Position numbers and translations under genes: made by a program
Assembly: GCA_029834535.1 (NCBI GenBank)
Contig: JAQMWT010000115.1
Span: 33,626 to 97,625, forward strand
DNA: 64,000 bases
Direction of reading: 5' to 3'
From: Chrysophaeum taylorii
Taxonomy: Eukaryota > Sar > Pelagophyceae > Pelagomonadales > Pelagomonadaceae
Shown here: positions 20,178-30,255 of the stretch, one piece after another
Layout: each line of letters opens with the position of its first letter
Position numbering within the stretch: position 1 is the stretch's first letter
The notes under the pieces: generated by a model
Databases searched by the model: none
Told to the model about the DNA's origin: nothing
The model's input: the letters and a program-made list of their open reading frames with translations, nothing else

Positions 20178-23100
20178 ATGATGATGATGATGATGGTGCG
20201 ACGATGGTTGTCGAGAACGTCGAGGGATGTTGTGGTGAACACGGTGTCGATTGGTGGGGTGGAGGTCGCGCTGCGCGGGGCGTCCGTATCGAGCCCGTGG
20301 CGCGCAACGGGGTATCTCGAAACGCTGCCCGAGTCCCTCGCAGCATGTTTACGGTGGGTCGCCCAGCGGGACGCGCTCGGGCAGGACGCCGTGCTGATTT
20401 GCTCGCCCGGCGAGCGGCGGCGCGCGCGGCACGTCGCGTTCGCTTTTGCGGAGCTCGTGAACTCGGAGGCGTTTTGTGAGTCGGTGCTGGCGTTGCTTTG
20501 AGTGACGCGACGCGCAGACGTGGGTATCTCGGGCGACACGACCGAGTCAGACCTGCGGCAGCGGCGCGAGCTTTCGGCGGGGGGGTCGTCCTGGAGCGAT
20601 GCCCCCCCCGTGCGCGCGGCGGTGCGGGGAGGGGTCCTCGTGCTCGACGGGCTCGAGCGCGCCGAGCGCAACGTGCTGCCGACGCTCAACAACCTGCTGG
20701 AAAACAGGGAGATGACGTTGGACGACGGTCGGTTGTTGATGCCAGAGGCCAAGGTTGTGGGGGAGACGCCGCTGGTGGAGGCCGTGCCGGCGTCTTTCCG
20801 CGTCGTGGCGATCGCCTCGCCCTCACCTCCCTACCGGGGCCGGCCCCTCGATCCGCCGCTCCGGAGCCGCCTCCAGTCGCATCTCGTTCCTGGCGCCGAC
20901 GCGTACGAGCTCGCGGGCGCCGCGAGCGCCATTTCCGGCGCCGAACGGGCCGGTGTCGTCGCCGGCGCGCAGCAGCTCGTGCGCCTCGAGATCGAGGCTT
21001 TGAAGAATAGGAAAATGACGACTCGGCGCGATTTCTTTTTTTCCGTCTCTACGGCGGCCGTCGAGCGCGCGTTGACGAGGGCGACCGAGGACGACACGGC
21101 GCGCGCGCTGCTCCGCAAGGTCTACCCGCCCCTCGCGCAGCCGAACCGATCGCGGTCCCTCGACCGAGTCGACGCGGGTCTCCCCTCGTCGGAGGAGACG
21201 AGGATTAGCGAGCCCCTGTTGATTCGCGAGGATCATCACGACGTGTTGTACCTGTCGGCGCGCCAGCGTCGCGTCTTCGAGGCCGCGAAGCGAGACCTCG
21301 TCGTACCCGGCGGCGGCGGCGGCGGCCGCGTCTTGCTGCTGGGGACGCGGGGCGGCGGCAAGTCGGTTATTTCGCGGGCGCTGCTTGGTCCCGGCGCGCG
21401 CCGCCTCGCGTGCCACGAGGACATGTCGAGCCGCGATCTTCTCCAAAGGCGCGAAGTCGACGAATCCGGCGCGAGCGCGTGGCGCGACTCTCCGTTCGTC
21501 GCGGCCGCGCGGGAAGGCGTCCCCGCCGTGCTCGACGGCATCCACCGCCTCAACGACGGGGTCCTCGTTGCCGCGCTCGGTCGCGCCCTCGAGGACGGCG
21601 TCATCGACCTGCCGGACGGCTCGCGTCTCGCGTGCGACGTTCCGGTCGTCGCGCTCGCGCGATCGGCCGAGAAAACGCGGCCGCCTTCTTTTCTGGCGCC
21701 CGACGTCGCGGCTCTTTTTTGCACCTACGAGCTCCCCGACTGGACCTCCGAGCCCGAGATTGCGGCGGCCCTCGAAGCGGTGGCGCCTGCGCTCTCCCCC
21801 GCGTCGCGCGACCGCCTCGCCGCCGTCGTCGCGGCCTCGCGCGCGGACGATTCCCCCGAAGACGCGCGCCTCTCGACCCGCGCGGCGAGGCGCGTCGCGC
21901 GATTCCTCGAGCGCGACCCCTCGGCCTCGCTCCGCAAGCTGGTCCGGGACGCCCTGATGGCGAAGTTCCTCCCGCAAAACATCTCGGACGCGATCGATTC
22001 CTGGTTTTCTTTTGGAGAAAAAGAAGAGGACGAAAGACCGTCGTCGTCGTCGTCGTCGTCGAGATGGCGCGCGTCGCGCGAGGGCGAGGCGGTCGTCGCG
22101 CGGCTCGGGGACGAGGAGGTCGCGAGACTGGGCGTCCGGGCGCCCGGCGCGGCCCCCGAGCTCGTGCCGCGGCTGGGGACCGCGTACGTCGCCTCCCCCG
22201 CAGCCGAGGCCGGCGTCGCGCGCCTCGCGACGTCCCTGAGCTCGGGCGAGCGACACGTCGCGATCGTCGGCAATCAGGGAGTCGGCAAGAATGTCGTGGT
22301 CGACCGACTCCTGGAACTCATGAACGCCGAGCGCGAGTACAGCCAGCTACACCGCGACACGACGCTCTCGAGCCTCACGACCACCCCTACCGTCGACGAA
22401 GGCGGGAAGCTCCGGTACGTCGACGCCCCGCTCGCGCGCGCGGCGATCCGCGGTCGCGTCGCCGTGCTCGACGAGGCCGACAAAGCCCCCGTCGACGTCG
22501 TCGCAGCCCTCCGGGGCCTCGTTGCCGATGGCGAGCTCGCCCTCGCCGACGGCCGCGTCCTTCGGCGATTTCCTTCTTCGCCGCGGCGACCGGAGGACGT
22601 CGCGATCCACGAAGACTTTCGTCTCGTCGTCCTCGCGAACCGCCCGGGCTACCCCTTCCACGGCAACTCCTTTTTCCGAGCGAGCGGCGATGCCTTCGAG
22701 ACCTTTGCCGTCGACAACCCCGACGTCGATTCGGAGGCGGCGATCCTCGCGACCGTCGCGCCCGGGCTCGACCCCGGCGCGCGCCGCCGCCTCGTCTCGG
22801 CCTTCGCCGAGCTCAGAGCCCGCTTCGAATCGGGCTCCCTAGACTATCCGTACTCCATGCGCGAGTGCGTCCACGTCGCGCGACACCTCGACAAATACCC
22901 CGAGGACGGCGCCTCCGCCGCCCTCGCGAACGTCCTGGCCCACGACGCCTACTCGCCGCGGCTCGCCCTCGTCCTCGAAGTCTTCGAGGCTCACGGATTC
23001 GAAAACTCGTCCGGCGAGCGGGCGTTCGTCCCGGGCGGCGAGGAGGAGAAAAGAAGAAAGGCGCTCGCCGTCGAGTACTCGTTCAAAGAGGGACCACGAG

Positions 23101-24299
23101 GGAGCGGCGGGGCGTCGGTCCCGCGCACGGCCCTCGGGGCACCAAAGTTCGGCGAGGTCGACCCGGGCCGCGCCCCGCACGTCGGCGGCAATTCGTGGGC
23201 CGGCGGCTCGGGCGGCAGCGACACGGCTGGGTTGGGCGGCCGCGGCGGGCCTTTCCGGCTCTGGGACGGCCAGAACGTGCCCCACCAAGTGAGCGAGGAG
23301 GCAAAGGCCGAGGTCTCCGAAGCAGCGCGCAGGGCGGCGAGAGAACACGCGGAGATAGCCCGCCGCGAGCGCCTCGCCGAGATCGACCAGATGACGGAGA
23401 CCGACTGGGCGGTGTACTCGGACATGCTCGACCGCATTGCGCCACACGTTGCCAGCATGCACGCCGCCCTCGACGCCGCACGCGACAAGCGCGCCTCGAG
23501 ACGCTGGCTCAAGCGCCGCGCCGACGGCGAGCTCGACGACGAAAAAATTGTCGACGGCATCGCGGGCGAAAAACTCGTCTTCAAGAAGCGCGGGCGCACT
23601 CCGGACATAAATAAACGAGACGACGACGACGACGACTTTTCGAACCGCCGCCGCCATAAGCGCTCGCTTCTCTTCCTCATGGACTGCTCGGGGAGCATGT
23701 ACCGGTTCCACCCCGTCGACGGCCGCCTCGGCCGAATGTTGGAGGCGACGATGCTGGTCATGGAGGCCCTCGACGGCCTCGACAACTACGAGTACGCGAT
23801 CCGCGGCCACTCGGGGTCCTCGCACCGCGTCGACTTGGTCGACTTCGGACGACCCCCCCCGAATCGCGGCGAAAGACTCAAAGTACTCCAGCGCGTTGTC
23901 GCCCACGCCTCGTTTTGCGAGGCCGGCGATACGACGATCGACGCCACCGAGACCGCCGTCAAGGACGTCCTCGATCGACGTCGCGCCACCCAGAACGACG
24001 AGGACGAGAATAGCAGGAACAACAACAAGGCGCTCGTCGTCGCGCTTTCCGACGCCAACTTCCGACGCTACGGTCTCGACCCCGCCGACTGGGCCCGCGC
24101 CCTCCTGGCCGACGACGTCGAGGGCTACGCCATCATGATCGGCTCCATCGGCGAGGAGGCCGACCGCGTCTCGGCTGCGCTTCCCCCGGGTCGCGGCCAC
24201 GTCGCGATGGACGTCGACGACCTCCCGGTCGTCTTCGATCGCATCCTGCGCCACGCCGGCATCATCCAAGACGACGAGGACATTAACTCCCGCGCGTGA
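20178..24299 (+). CDS. VWA8: VWA8: AAA+ and von Willebrand A domain mitochondrial protein
   Basis: Exons 20178-20475 and 20518-24299, joined over a 42-bp intron (GTGAGT...GCGCAG), give 1,359 aa (human VWA8 is about 1,900). The start is a run of six ATGs followed by VRRWLSRTSR, a mitochondrial presequence. After the junction, ISGDTTESDLRQRREL and LEGLER-like VLDGLERAERNVLPTLNNLL are diagnostic for VWA8. Three AAA+ modules follow: the first has a degenerate P-loop (SPGERRRARHV), the second GTRGGGKSV (about residue 376) and the third GNQGVGKNVVVD (about 684) with a VLDEADKA Walker B. The C-terminus is a VWA domain with MIDAS motif DCSGSM (about 1154). Family members are matrix ATPases. The assignment is firm; length differs by shorter linkers. 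Confidence 0.93.
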
Positions 24300-24368
24300 A
24301 CATGACGACGACCACGACGACGACGACGACCAACATAATATGTCTCGTTCTCCGAAACTCTTTAATCT

Positions 24369-24440
24369 AGCAGCAGCAGCAGCAGCAGCAGCTTTTTTTG
24401 GAGGTCAGGTCAGGTCAGGTCAGCAGCAGCTTTTTTTGGA
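24369..24440 (+). repeat. (AGC)n and (GGTCA)n simple repeats, duplicated block
   Basis: CAGCAGCAG...CTTTTTTTGGAGGT occurs twice (about 24369-24405 and 24421-24442) with four GGTCA units between. The DGK stop codon lies inside this tract. Confidence 0.8.
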
Positions 24441-25958
24441 GGTGTTTCGAAGGACGGTGGACTGGCCAAAGCTCTTGATGTGGACGGTGGCGGCGGGCTG
24501 GTGCCAGGGCTCGCCGTCGATCTGCATGAAAACGTCCGAGGCGAGCTTGATGCGGAGCTCGGTGGCGCGGACGAGGCGGCGCGCGCGGCCGCCGAGGCCG
24601 TTGGCCGTGACGAGCGACGCCGCGAGGTCGAATATGCTGTCGCAGGTGACGACCTCGAGGATGCCGTCGTCGACCGTGGGCGTGCCCGAGAAAGACCTGC
24701 GATCGCAGCAATCGCGGCAGCGCGAGGGCGGGCCCCAGAGGTCCCTCCCGCCGGCGTACGACCGGAGGTTGAGGACGATGATGCCGCGACAGCGCTTGGG
24801 GAGCCGGACCCGGCGCCACCCCGGCGGGGCGTCGTCGTTTTCGCTTTCGCTTTCGCTTTCGGGCGGCGCGCCCTCGACGTCCTTGCAGAGGAGCGTCGTG
24901 ATCGGCGCGAGGCGCGGCGGCGGACCGTCGCAGCAGCAGACGCCGCCCGTCGCGAGCGCGCCCAACCACGCGTACAACGCCTGGTTCTTGAGGCGCGAGC
25001 TAAAGCGCTTTGGGTTCTCGCGGCGGGCCTTGTGAAACGCAAAGGCGCCCGCCGCATCGACGCCAAAGGAAAAGTAGTTTGAGAAGGTGCCGTCGTACGA
25101 ACGCCACGTCGCTCCCTGCCCGAGCACGCTCTCCGACGGCACGGCGTGCGCCTGGAGCAGTTTGTCGCCGCGATCTCCAAAACTGGTTTCGCTCTTGTCG
25201 CTCTCCGTTTTCTCGAGATCGACTGGCGCAAAGTCGGCCTCGAACTGATCGGAACGCATCTCCGCCTCGTGGAGCTCGAGATGGGCGCGCGACAAGTCGG
25301 TCACCGTGTCGAGGTGGTGCAAGCCGCGAGAGACAACGCTGTGGCGCGGTTCGGTGAACACGGTGGTGTCGAATTCGTGGATCGAGAACACTTCGGGGAC
25401 CTTGGTCTCCGCGCTCCCCTCCTGCTGCCTCGACGACGGCATCACCGAAACGAGCCATCGGTCCAGCCGCGTCGGCTCGGCCTTCTCGACGGCCGCGACC
25501 CAAGACGCCTTGGTGCACGCCGACCGGAATTTCCCACCCCACCCGAACGTCCTGGAGAGGTCGTTCCCCGTGCCCAACGGCATCATCGACACCATGACCT
25601 CGTGTCGCGTCGCGTCGAGTCCGAGCCTCTCTCGGACGCCGTCGACGCTCGCCATGATCCACGTCATCGTCCCGTCCCCGCCACACACGATCACCCGCAG
25701 GCCCGTTTCCGCCGCTGCGACAAACTCTGGCCGAGCGAGCACCTCCTCTGGATGCGGATTCGAACCCAAGTCGAACACCGCCGCTTCGCCGAGGATCTTT
25801 GCGAGCCGCTCGATCACCACCGCGCCCTTACCGCCGCCGGACCGCGAGTTCGAAAACGCGATCATCGACACCGCGGACCTTTCTTCCTTCGCTTCCTTCG
25901 ACGCCTCCTCCGCACCATCATCAGCACCGGGAGGTGACGACGGAGGCGTCATCTGCAT
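24420..25958 (-). CDS. Diacylglycerol kinase
   Basis: 512 aa, single exon. It phosphorylates diacylglycerol to phosphatidate with ATP, ending DAG signalling. The catalytic domain begins MIAFSNSRSGGGKGAVVI, then has the ATP-binding VIVCGGDGTMTWIM (GGDGT) and MPLGTGNDLSRTFGWG. The accessory domain includes NYFSFGVDAAGAFAFHKARREN, IIVLNLRSYAGGRDLWG, DDGILEVVT and the C-terminal FMQIDGEPWHQPAATVHI. No C1 zinc fingers or EF hands are visible, so it is a minimal, plant-like catalytic form. A low-complexity acidic insert (about residue 375) splits the accessory domain. The stop falls inside an AGC microsatellite, so the last few residues may vary. Confidence 0.93.
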   Translation of the reverse strand: MQMTPPSSPPGADDGAEEASKEAKEERSAVSMIAFSNSRSGGGKGAVVIERLAKILGEAAVFDLGSNPHPEEVLARPEFVAAAETGLRVIVCGGDGTMTWIMASVDGVRERLGLDATRHEVMVSMMPLGTGNDLSRTFGWGGKFRSACTKASWVAAVEKAEPTRLDRWLVSVMPSSRQQEGSAETKVPEVFSIHEFDTTVFTEPRHSVVSRGLHHLDTVTDLSRAHLELHEAEMRSDQFEADFAPVDLEKTESDKSETSFGDRGDKLLQAHAVPSESVLGQGATWRSYDGTFSNYFSFGVDAAGAFAFHKARRENPKRFSSRLKNQALYAWLGALATGGVCCCDGPPPRLAPITTLLCKDVEGAPPESESESENDDAPPGWRRVRLPKRCRGIIVLNLRSYAGGRDLWGPPSRCRDCCDRRSFSGTPTVDDGILEVVTCDSIFDLAASLVTANGLGGRARRLVRATELRIKLASDVFMQIDGEPWHQPAATVHIKSFGQSTVLRNTSKKSCC

Positions 25959-26236
25959 TTTTGCCCCTGTTTATTATCTTTTCTTCCTTCCCGTTGAGGG
26001 GTCCATTGCTGCTGCTGCCGTCCCGACGCCACGCTCGCGCACACACCTATAAATGAAATTGTGCACGGCGTTCGTTTGTGAGGGTCTGGCTTTTTGGTCG
26101 TGAATGATGAAGGCTCGGAAAGAAAGACCCGGCCCAGTTGGCTGGTGTGGACGCCAGCCTCGCCGCATCCAGCCATTTTTTTTTCGCGAGAGGGCTCGCG
26201 CTTGATGACAATTCGCCATTCGGAGTCGGCCTTCTA

Positions 26237-27646
26237 CTACCCAATCTTTAGTTGGCAAGGGAGGTTGTGACAGGTGAGGGAGTCTCGGACGTTCTCGTCG
26301 TAGGTGACCAGGATCTGGCCCTCTCGCACGCGGAAGTAGCGCCGGACGCTATCTGAGGTGCCATAGGCCTCGACGTGCGCGCTAGCGGGAAGCACGGCGT
26401 ATGCGTCGATTCGCCCGTGCTTGACTTCCTCGAGCATAAAAATGTCCACGGGCATGCGCATCGGAAGCGCGGCGTCAACTAACCGCCGAGCTCCGCGCCA
26501 CGACGCGACGTAGCCACCGATAGAGACGTGGGCGCACGCGTAGTCGAGTTTGAGGACTGGCACTTCGGCCGCAGATGCTGCCTCGTGGCATGCCCTGTTG
26601 GCACCAAATTCGCGCAATTCCTCGGCGCCCACGCTATAGTGGCCTTGGAGCCCCATATCGAGCGCGAGGATGTCCCATTCGACGGACCCATCTTCGCCCG
26701 CGACGAACAGCTCCTCGAGGGCCTGTCGCACGATCCGGCTCATATTTGGGTGGACGTGGCAATCGTCCTCGAGGATGACCGCCGCCGGCAAGCCCGCTTC
26801 GACAATATCTCGCCACGCGGTCAAGTGCGACAAATAAGACCCGAGCTCGCCTTGGCTCAGAACCACGTCGTCTGCCACGGTCCGCAGAATTACGCGCTGC
26901 GGCACGTAGACGCCGTCCACCGCCGACAACCACCGGACCCTGCAGGGTTGGTTCGCGAGCTGGTGGCGCAAGAACAGGCGGCGCGAGTGCGAGCGCCAGA
27001 GGTTGACGACGATGACGGCGAGCTGGTCATTCGCGAGCATCGTTTGCATGACCATCGCTGAGGCCGAGGGTGGGTGCCGACGCCTCGCACGCCCCGGCGC
27101 TTCGTAGGTCGCTAGAGAGAACGCCGGCGCCGAAGCCGACGCGAATGCTTCCCATTGCTGGCGGCGCTGCTCGTCGCGGATGCGCAGCTGCGACTCGACC
27201 ACCCGCCCGATGTGCTGTTGCAAGGTAGCATTGATGTTGGCCAATCGCGTCGCCACGAACTCGGCCACGACTTCCTCCGCCGCAGTCTTGTCGTGCCAGA
27301 CGACCTTGACAGCGGCATCCCGGAGGAGAACGGGGATGACGACCCTCGCGGCGTCCTCAGAAGAATTTTCCGCTTGGCGCAGCGCCTCCAGGACAACACT
27401 CTCCGAGCTTTCCCTGATGCCGCGGAGTTCGTCCTTGCTCGTGGGGAGGGCACGGATGCCAAGGGAAGTGACGAAGGACCTGAACGAAAGCTCGGGGCCC
27501 AAGTCGGCGAAGAGAGGCACCAAGTGGGCGACGCCCTCGAACACAACTGGGAGATGGAACGACGGTTTGCTTGGGACGCGAATGTCGATCGTGTTGGCTT
27601 GAGCCAACGCAAGAACTAATGACAAGTTATTATGTAGCCGTCGCAT
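26237..27646 (-). CDS. GT25-type glycosyltransferase, probably Golgi/ER luminal
   Basis: 469 aa. The C-terminal half has the GT25 (LPS/collagen glycosyltransferase) layout: VIVVNLWRSHSRRLFLRHQL, RVRWLSAVDG, LSQGELGSYLSHLTAWRDIV and AVILEDDCHVHPNM with the D-x-D-type EDD metal site; later EWDILALDMG and ASWRGARRLVDAALPM, then VDIFMLEE. The N-terminus (MRRLHNNLSLVLALAQANTI) could be a signal peptide or anchor. Residues about 30-190 are a helical region of unknown function. The start is the ATG at 27646; the in-frame GTG just upstream is ignored. Donor and acceptor sugars are unknown. Confidence 0.85.
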   Translation of the reverse strand: MRRLHNNLSLVLALAQANTIDIRVPSKPSFHLPVVFEGVAHLVPLFADLGPELSFRSFVTSLGIRALPTSKDELRGIRESSESVVLEALRQAENSSEDAARVVIPVLLRDAAVKVVWHDKTAAEEVVAEFVATRLANINATLQQHIGRVVESQLRIRDEQRRQQWEAFASASAPAFSLATYEAPGRARRRHPPSASAMVMQTMLANDQLAVIVVNLWRSHSRRLFLRHQLANQPCRVRWLSAVDGVYVPQRVILRTVADDVVLSQGELGSYLSHLTAWRDIVEAGLPAAVILEDDCHVHPNMSRIVRQALEELFVAGEDGSVEWDILALDMGLQGHYSVGAEELREFGANRACHEAASAAEVPVLKLDYACAHVSIGGYVASWRGARRLVDAALPMRMPVDIFMLEEVKHGRIDAYAVLPASAHVEAYGTSDSVRRYFRVREGQILVTYDENVRDSLTCHNLPCQLKIG

Positions 27647-28338
27647 CACTACTAGCGTCGCTACTACCTATAGTCCACACAAATGTTTAATGTGTTGATT
27701 CTTCGGCTAGTAGTGTGCCCATTGTCCGCGGCCTCCTGATCTCTGCCGGAACCTGTGGCTTCGTCGGCGCCCGCCGCGCCTGCACATGGGTTTGCGTGCA
27801 CGCCGACTGGGACAGGATCCACGACGACAGCCTTTGATGAGTTATTATAGTCCGCGGCGGTGTCCAGGGTGCCGGCTCATGGATCCTGGCTGCAAAGTCC
27901 ACCAATAACGCAATTGACTCATGCCTCCGCGAATGTCGAGGAGACGCTCAACTTCTACCTGGACCTCGCTTCTTATAACCCAAAGCGACGCATCTCAACA
28001 CTCTCCACGACGAAGAGCCCACTCTGCACACTCAAGGGGGGCGATAGTAGCTGATGCTGCCGCAACTACTACAACAAGCAGGAGCATCTCTCGGTCCACA
28101 GGAGCGCGCAACGGCGGCTACGATATATACTACGTTTATTACGGCGGCTAAAATTAATAATTGTTAAGGAGAGATCAATTTCCTCTCATCCAACGAAGGG
28201 GGGCACGTGCGGCTCCGTCATGAGCAGCATACGGGAAAACGGGATTTCTTTCCTTTCTCTCGGCGCGGGACTTCGGCGGAGGGTGTGTTCCGTGAACTCG
28301 CGTCGGCGGATCCCCTAAACTGAGGTGATTAATTTTCT

Positions 28339-28382
<44 letters not shown>

Positions 28383-28704
28383 TGGCGAGATGGCTGACTC
28401 ACCGTAAACTTGCCGCGATAAAACCCAAAGGCCCTCGATGGTTGGCCAACATGTTGTAATTGTCCAGGCGGGAGGGGGAAAAAGGTCCGCCGCTTCGTTC
28501 CGGACCGCGTCGAAAGAGAGTAATAAAAGAAGGGCAACAGCAGCAGCTTCGTCGTCGTAATAACCTTCTCTCTCTCTCTCTCTCTCAGTAAATAACTACT
28601 ATAGGTAGAAGACATGAATGATCAAGGAGGGTGTTGTTAAAGAGAGGAGGGGTGCCCGTTGGGGTGGAATGGACTCGTGGTGGTAGAAGCCGTAGAAAGA
28701 AGCG
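27647..28704. other. Intergenic stretch with microsatellites
   Basis: No gene I can support. Contains a long (TTTC)n tract (about 28336-28384) and a (TC)n tract (28566-28586). Short frames at 27687-27905 (minus) and 27860-28054 (plus) show no domain. Confidence 0.5.
28336..28384 (+). repeat. (TTTC)n microsatellite
   Basis: About twelve tandem TTTC units. Confidence 0.9.
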
Positions 28705-29826
28705 TCAGGCTTGCTTAGATTTGGTGGTGGACGCGTTCTTAGGTTTTTCGAATCCGAGGTGGATTTCGGTGATGGAGGCGGGATCGACGCAGTAGTGGAC
28801 AGCGCCGAGGTCGTCGCCGTTGTTGATGGTGCCTCGTTGGAGCGTGATGGCCACGACACCGCCGTTGGCGATTTTGACGTCCCGGGCGGAGAAGGGGTTC
28901 GAGGCCTTTGGAAGAAATTCGCGGAAGAAGCTGCGGAACCAGAGGGAGTGACCCCCGACGACGATTACGTCTTCGTCGCGTTTGAGGGCCCACTCGGCAA
29001 AGGCGAGCATGCGCTTGAGGCCGTTCCCGCGGAGGGACTTGTTTCCCGAATTGTAAGTGACGTCGAAGCGGTCCTCGGGGAAGTCGATGATCGGCGCCTT
29101 CAAGGGCGGCGTGAGCGACAGGGTGTCTATGTTCGTGGAAATCTCCTGGAGAGAACTTAGGACGACGATCTTATCGTCCGGATTTTTGTCGAGTCTCGTC
29201 TTGAGGGCGAGCGCGACCGTCTGCGCCGCGCGGCGGAGGTTCGAGGTCGCGACAACCGAGGTGAGGGAGTCCCCACTTCCCAGGCAGGCCGCGACGTCGC
29301 GCGCCCCCGGAGATGTCGGCTTGAAATGGGCGAAGACGTCGTCGAGGTCGCGCGCCTGGGCCAAACCGCTCTCGTTGAGCGGGCTGTCGTACAAAATCGA
29401 TCCGTCCGACAGGCGGAGCCACAGCAAGGTTTCGCGGAAGAGCGCGACGAGCGCCTTGAAAGGGACGAGAATCTTAGGCCCGACGTTAAATACGAGATTC
29501 CACTCCGACTCGCCGTGCCGGATCAGGATGAGACGCTTGGACCGCTTGTCCGTCGCCGACGCGACGAGAATCGGGTCCGGACGCCCCTTCTTTTTCCACT
29601 TCTTGTCCTTTCCGATCACCATCATCAGCAATCCCTTGACCAACAGCGACACCTTGACAAACAAGATCTCGCGCCCGATCGGGTCGAAGAAGATGGTCGA
29701 GGTCACCACCACGGCGACACCCACGACCAGGACCGACGACACGGGCCGCGGCGGGGACAGCGGGAGGATGCTGAGCCCGCACAGTAGCCCGCTAAGCAGC
29801 GTCCCCGTGTTCTCGGCGCCTCCCAT
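28705..29826 (-). CDS. Membrane-anchored histidine phosphatase (phosphoglycerate-mutase-like)
   Basis: 373 aa. The catalytic signature LILIRHGESEWNLVF (about residue 98) has the phospho-acceptor RHG histidine, and IVVGGHSLWFRSFF near the C-terminus supplies the second histidine. SPLNESGLAQA and TSNLRRAAQTVALAL are typical of the superfamily. The first 75 residues contain hydrophobic segments (TLLSGLLCGLSILPL, SVLVVGVAVVVTSTIFF and VSLLVKGLLMMVI), so the enzyme is likely membrane-bound. The substrate is unknown; a role in glycolysis is unlikely given the anchor. It lies head to head with the dynein gene across a repeat-bearing 429-bp spacer. Confidence 0.85.
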   Translation of the reverse strand: MGGAENTGTLLSGLLCGLSILPLSPPRPVSSVLVVGVAVVVTSTIFFDPIGREILFVKVSLLVKGLLMMVIGKDKKWKKKGRPDPILVASATDKRSKRLILIRHGESEWNLVFNVGPKILVPFKALVALFRETLLWLRLSDGSILYDSPLNESGLAQARDLDDVFAHFKPTSPGARDVAACLGSGDSLTSVVATSNLRRAAQTVALALKTRLDKNPDDKIVVLSSLQEISTNIDTLSLTPPLKAPIIDFPEDRFDVTYNSGNKSLRGNGLKRMLAFAEWALKRDEDVIVVGGHSLWFRSFFREFLPKASNPFSARDVKIANGGVVAITLQRGTINNGDDLGAVHYCVDPASITEIHLGFEKPKNASTTKSKQA

Positions 29827-30255
29827 CAGTGTGAAATCGGCCGGCGGGTTAAGTGTTTAGGAGTAAACTCAAAGGTTAGCGAACATATGTGCTGAGCAGC
29901 TTAGGTTCGCGGGGGTGAGAGCGTCGGGATGAAATGAGAGTGGGGAGGGCGGGCGTAAGGGGTGAAAGGTGTAAGTAAGGACGGCGAGGCGTTAGCCTAA
30001 AAACCGCCCGGGCGCCGCCAGGGGCCCGGAGGCCGAGAGACGTAGGGGAAACAAGTTGGCGTTTCTGTAAGCGTCTTGGCGCTCCCTGAAGTGCGCCTGT
30101 GCGTAATGCCGTTGCCGGAGGTGGGCGGTGGCTGCACCGCCTTCGACATACTGGGGGCCTGCTACAAGGAGACGGGCACGCTCACGATGCACCGTGAAGG
30201 AGAGACGCCGGTAAAAACGCGTTGTCTGAGCCGCCGGGTTAAGTGTTAGGATGCG
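29827..30255. promoter_or_regulatory. Divergent promoter region carrying a repeat insertion
   Basis: A 20-21-bp direct repeat, CCGSCGGGTTAAGTGTTTAGGA-like (29841-29862 and 30231-30251; the right copy lacks one T), flanks about 370 bp. Just inside the left copy, GTAAACTCAAAGGTTAGC...GCAGCTTAGGTTCGCGG matches the internal segment of the helicase-bearing repeat (about 6737-6800). The block looks like an insertion of repeat-derived DNA between the phosphatase and dynein starts. Confidence 0.5.

Noticed and set aside
20823-24269. Long minus-strand frames antisense to VWA8 (477 and 476 codons)
   Set aside because: Mirror frames of a GC-biased gene, Arg/Ala-rich, no domain.
25740-25790. tRNA B-box-like GGATTCGAACCC
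   Set aside because: It lies within the diacylglycerol kinase coding sequence, with no A-box or cloverleaf around it. I found no convincing tRNA or rRNA in the window.
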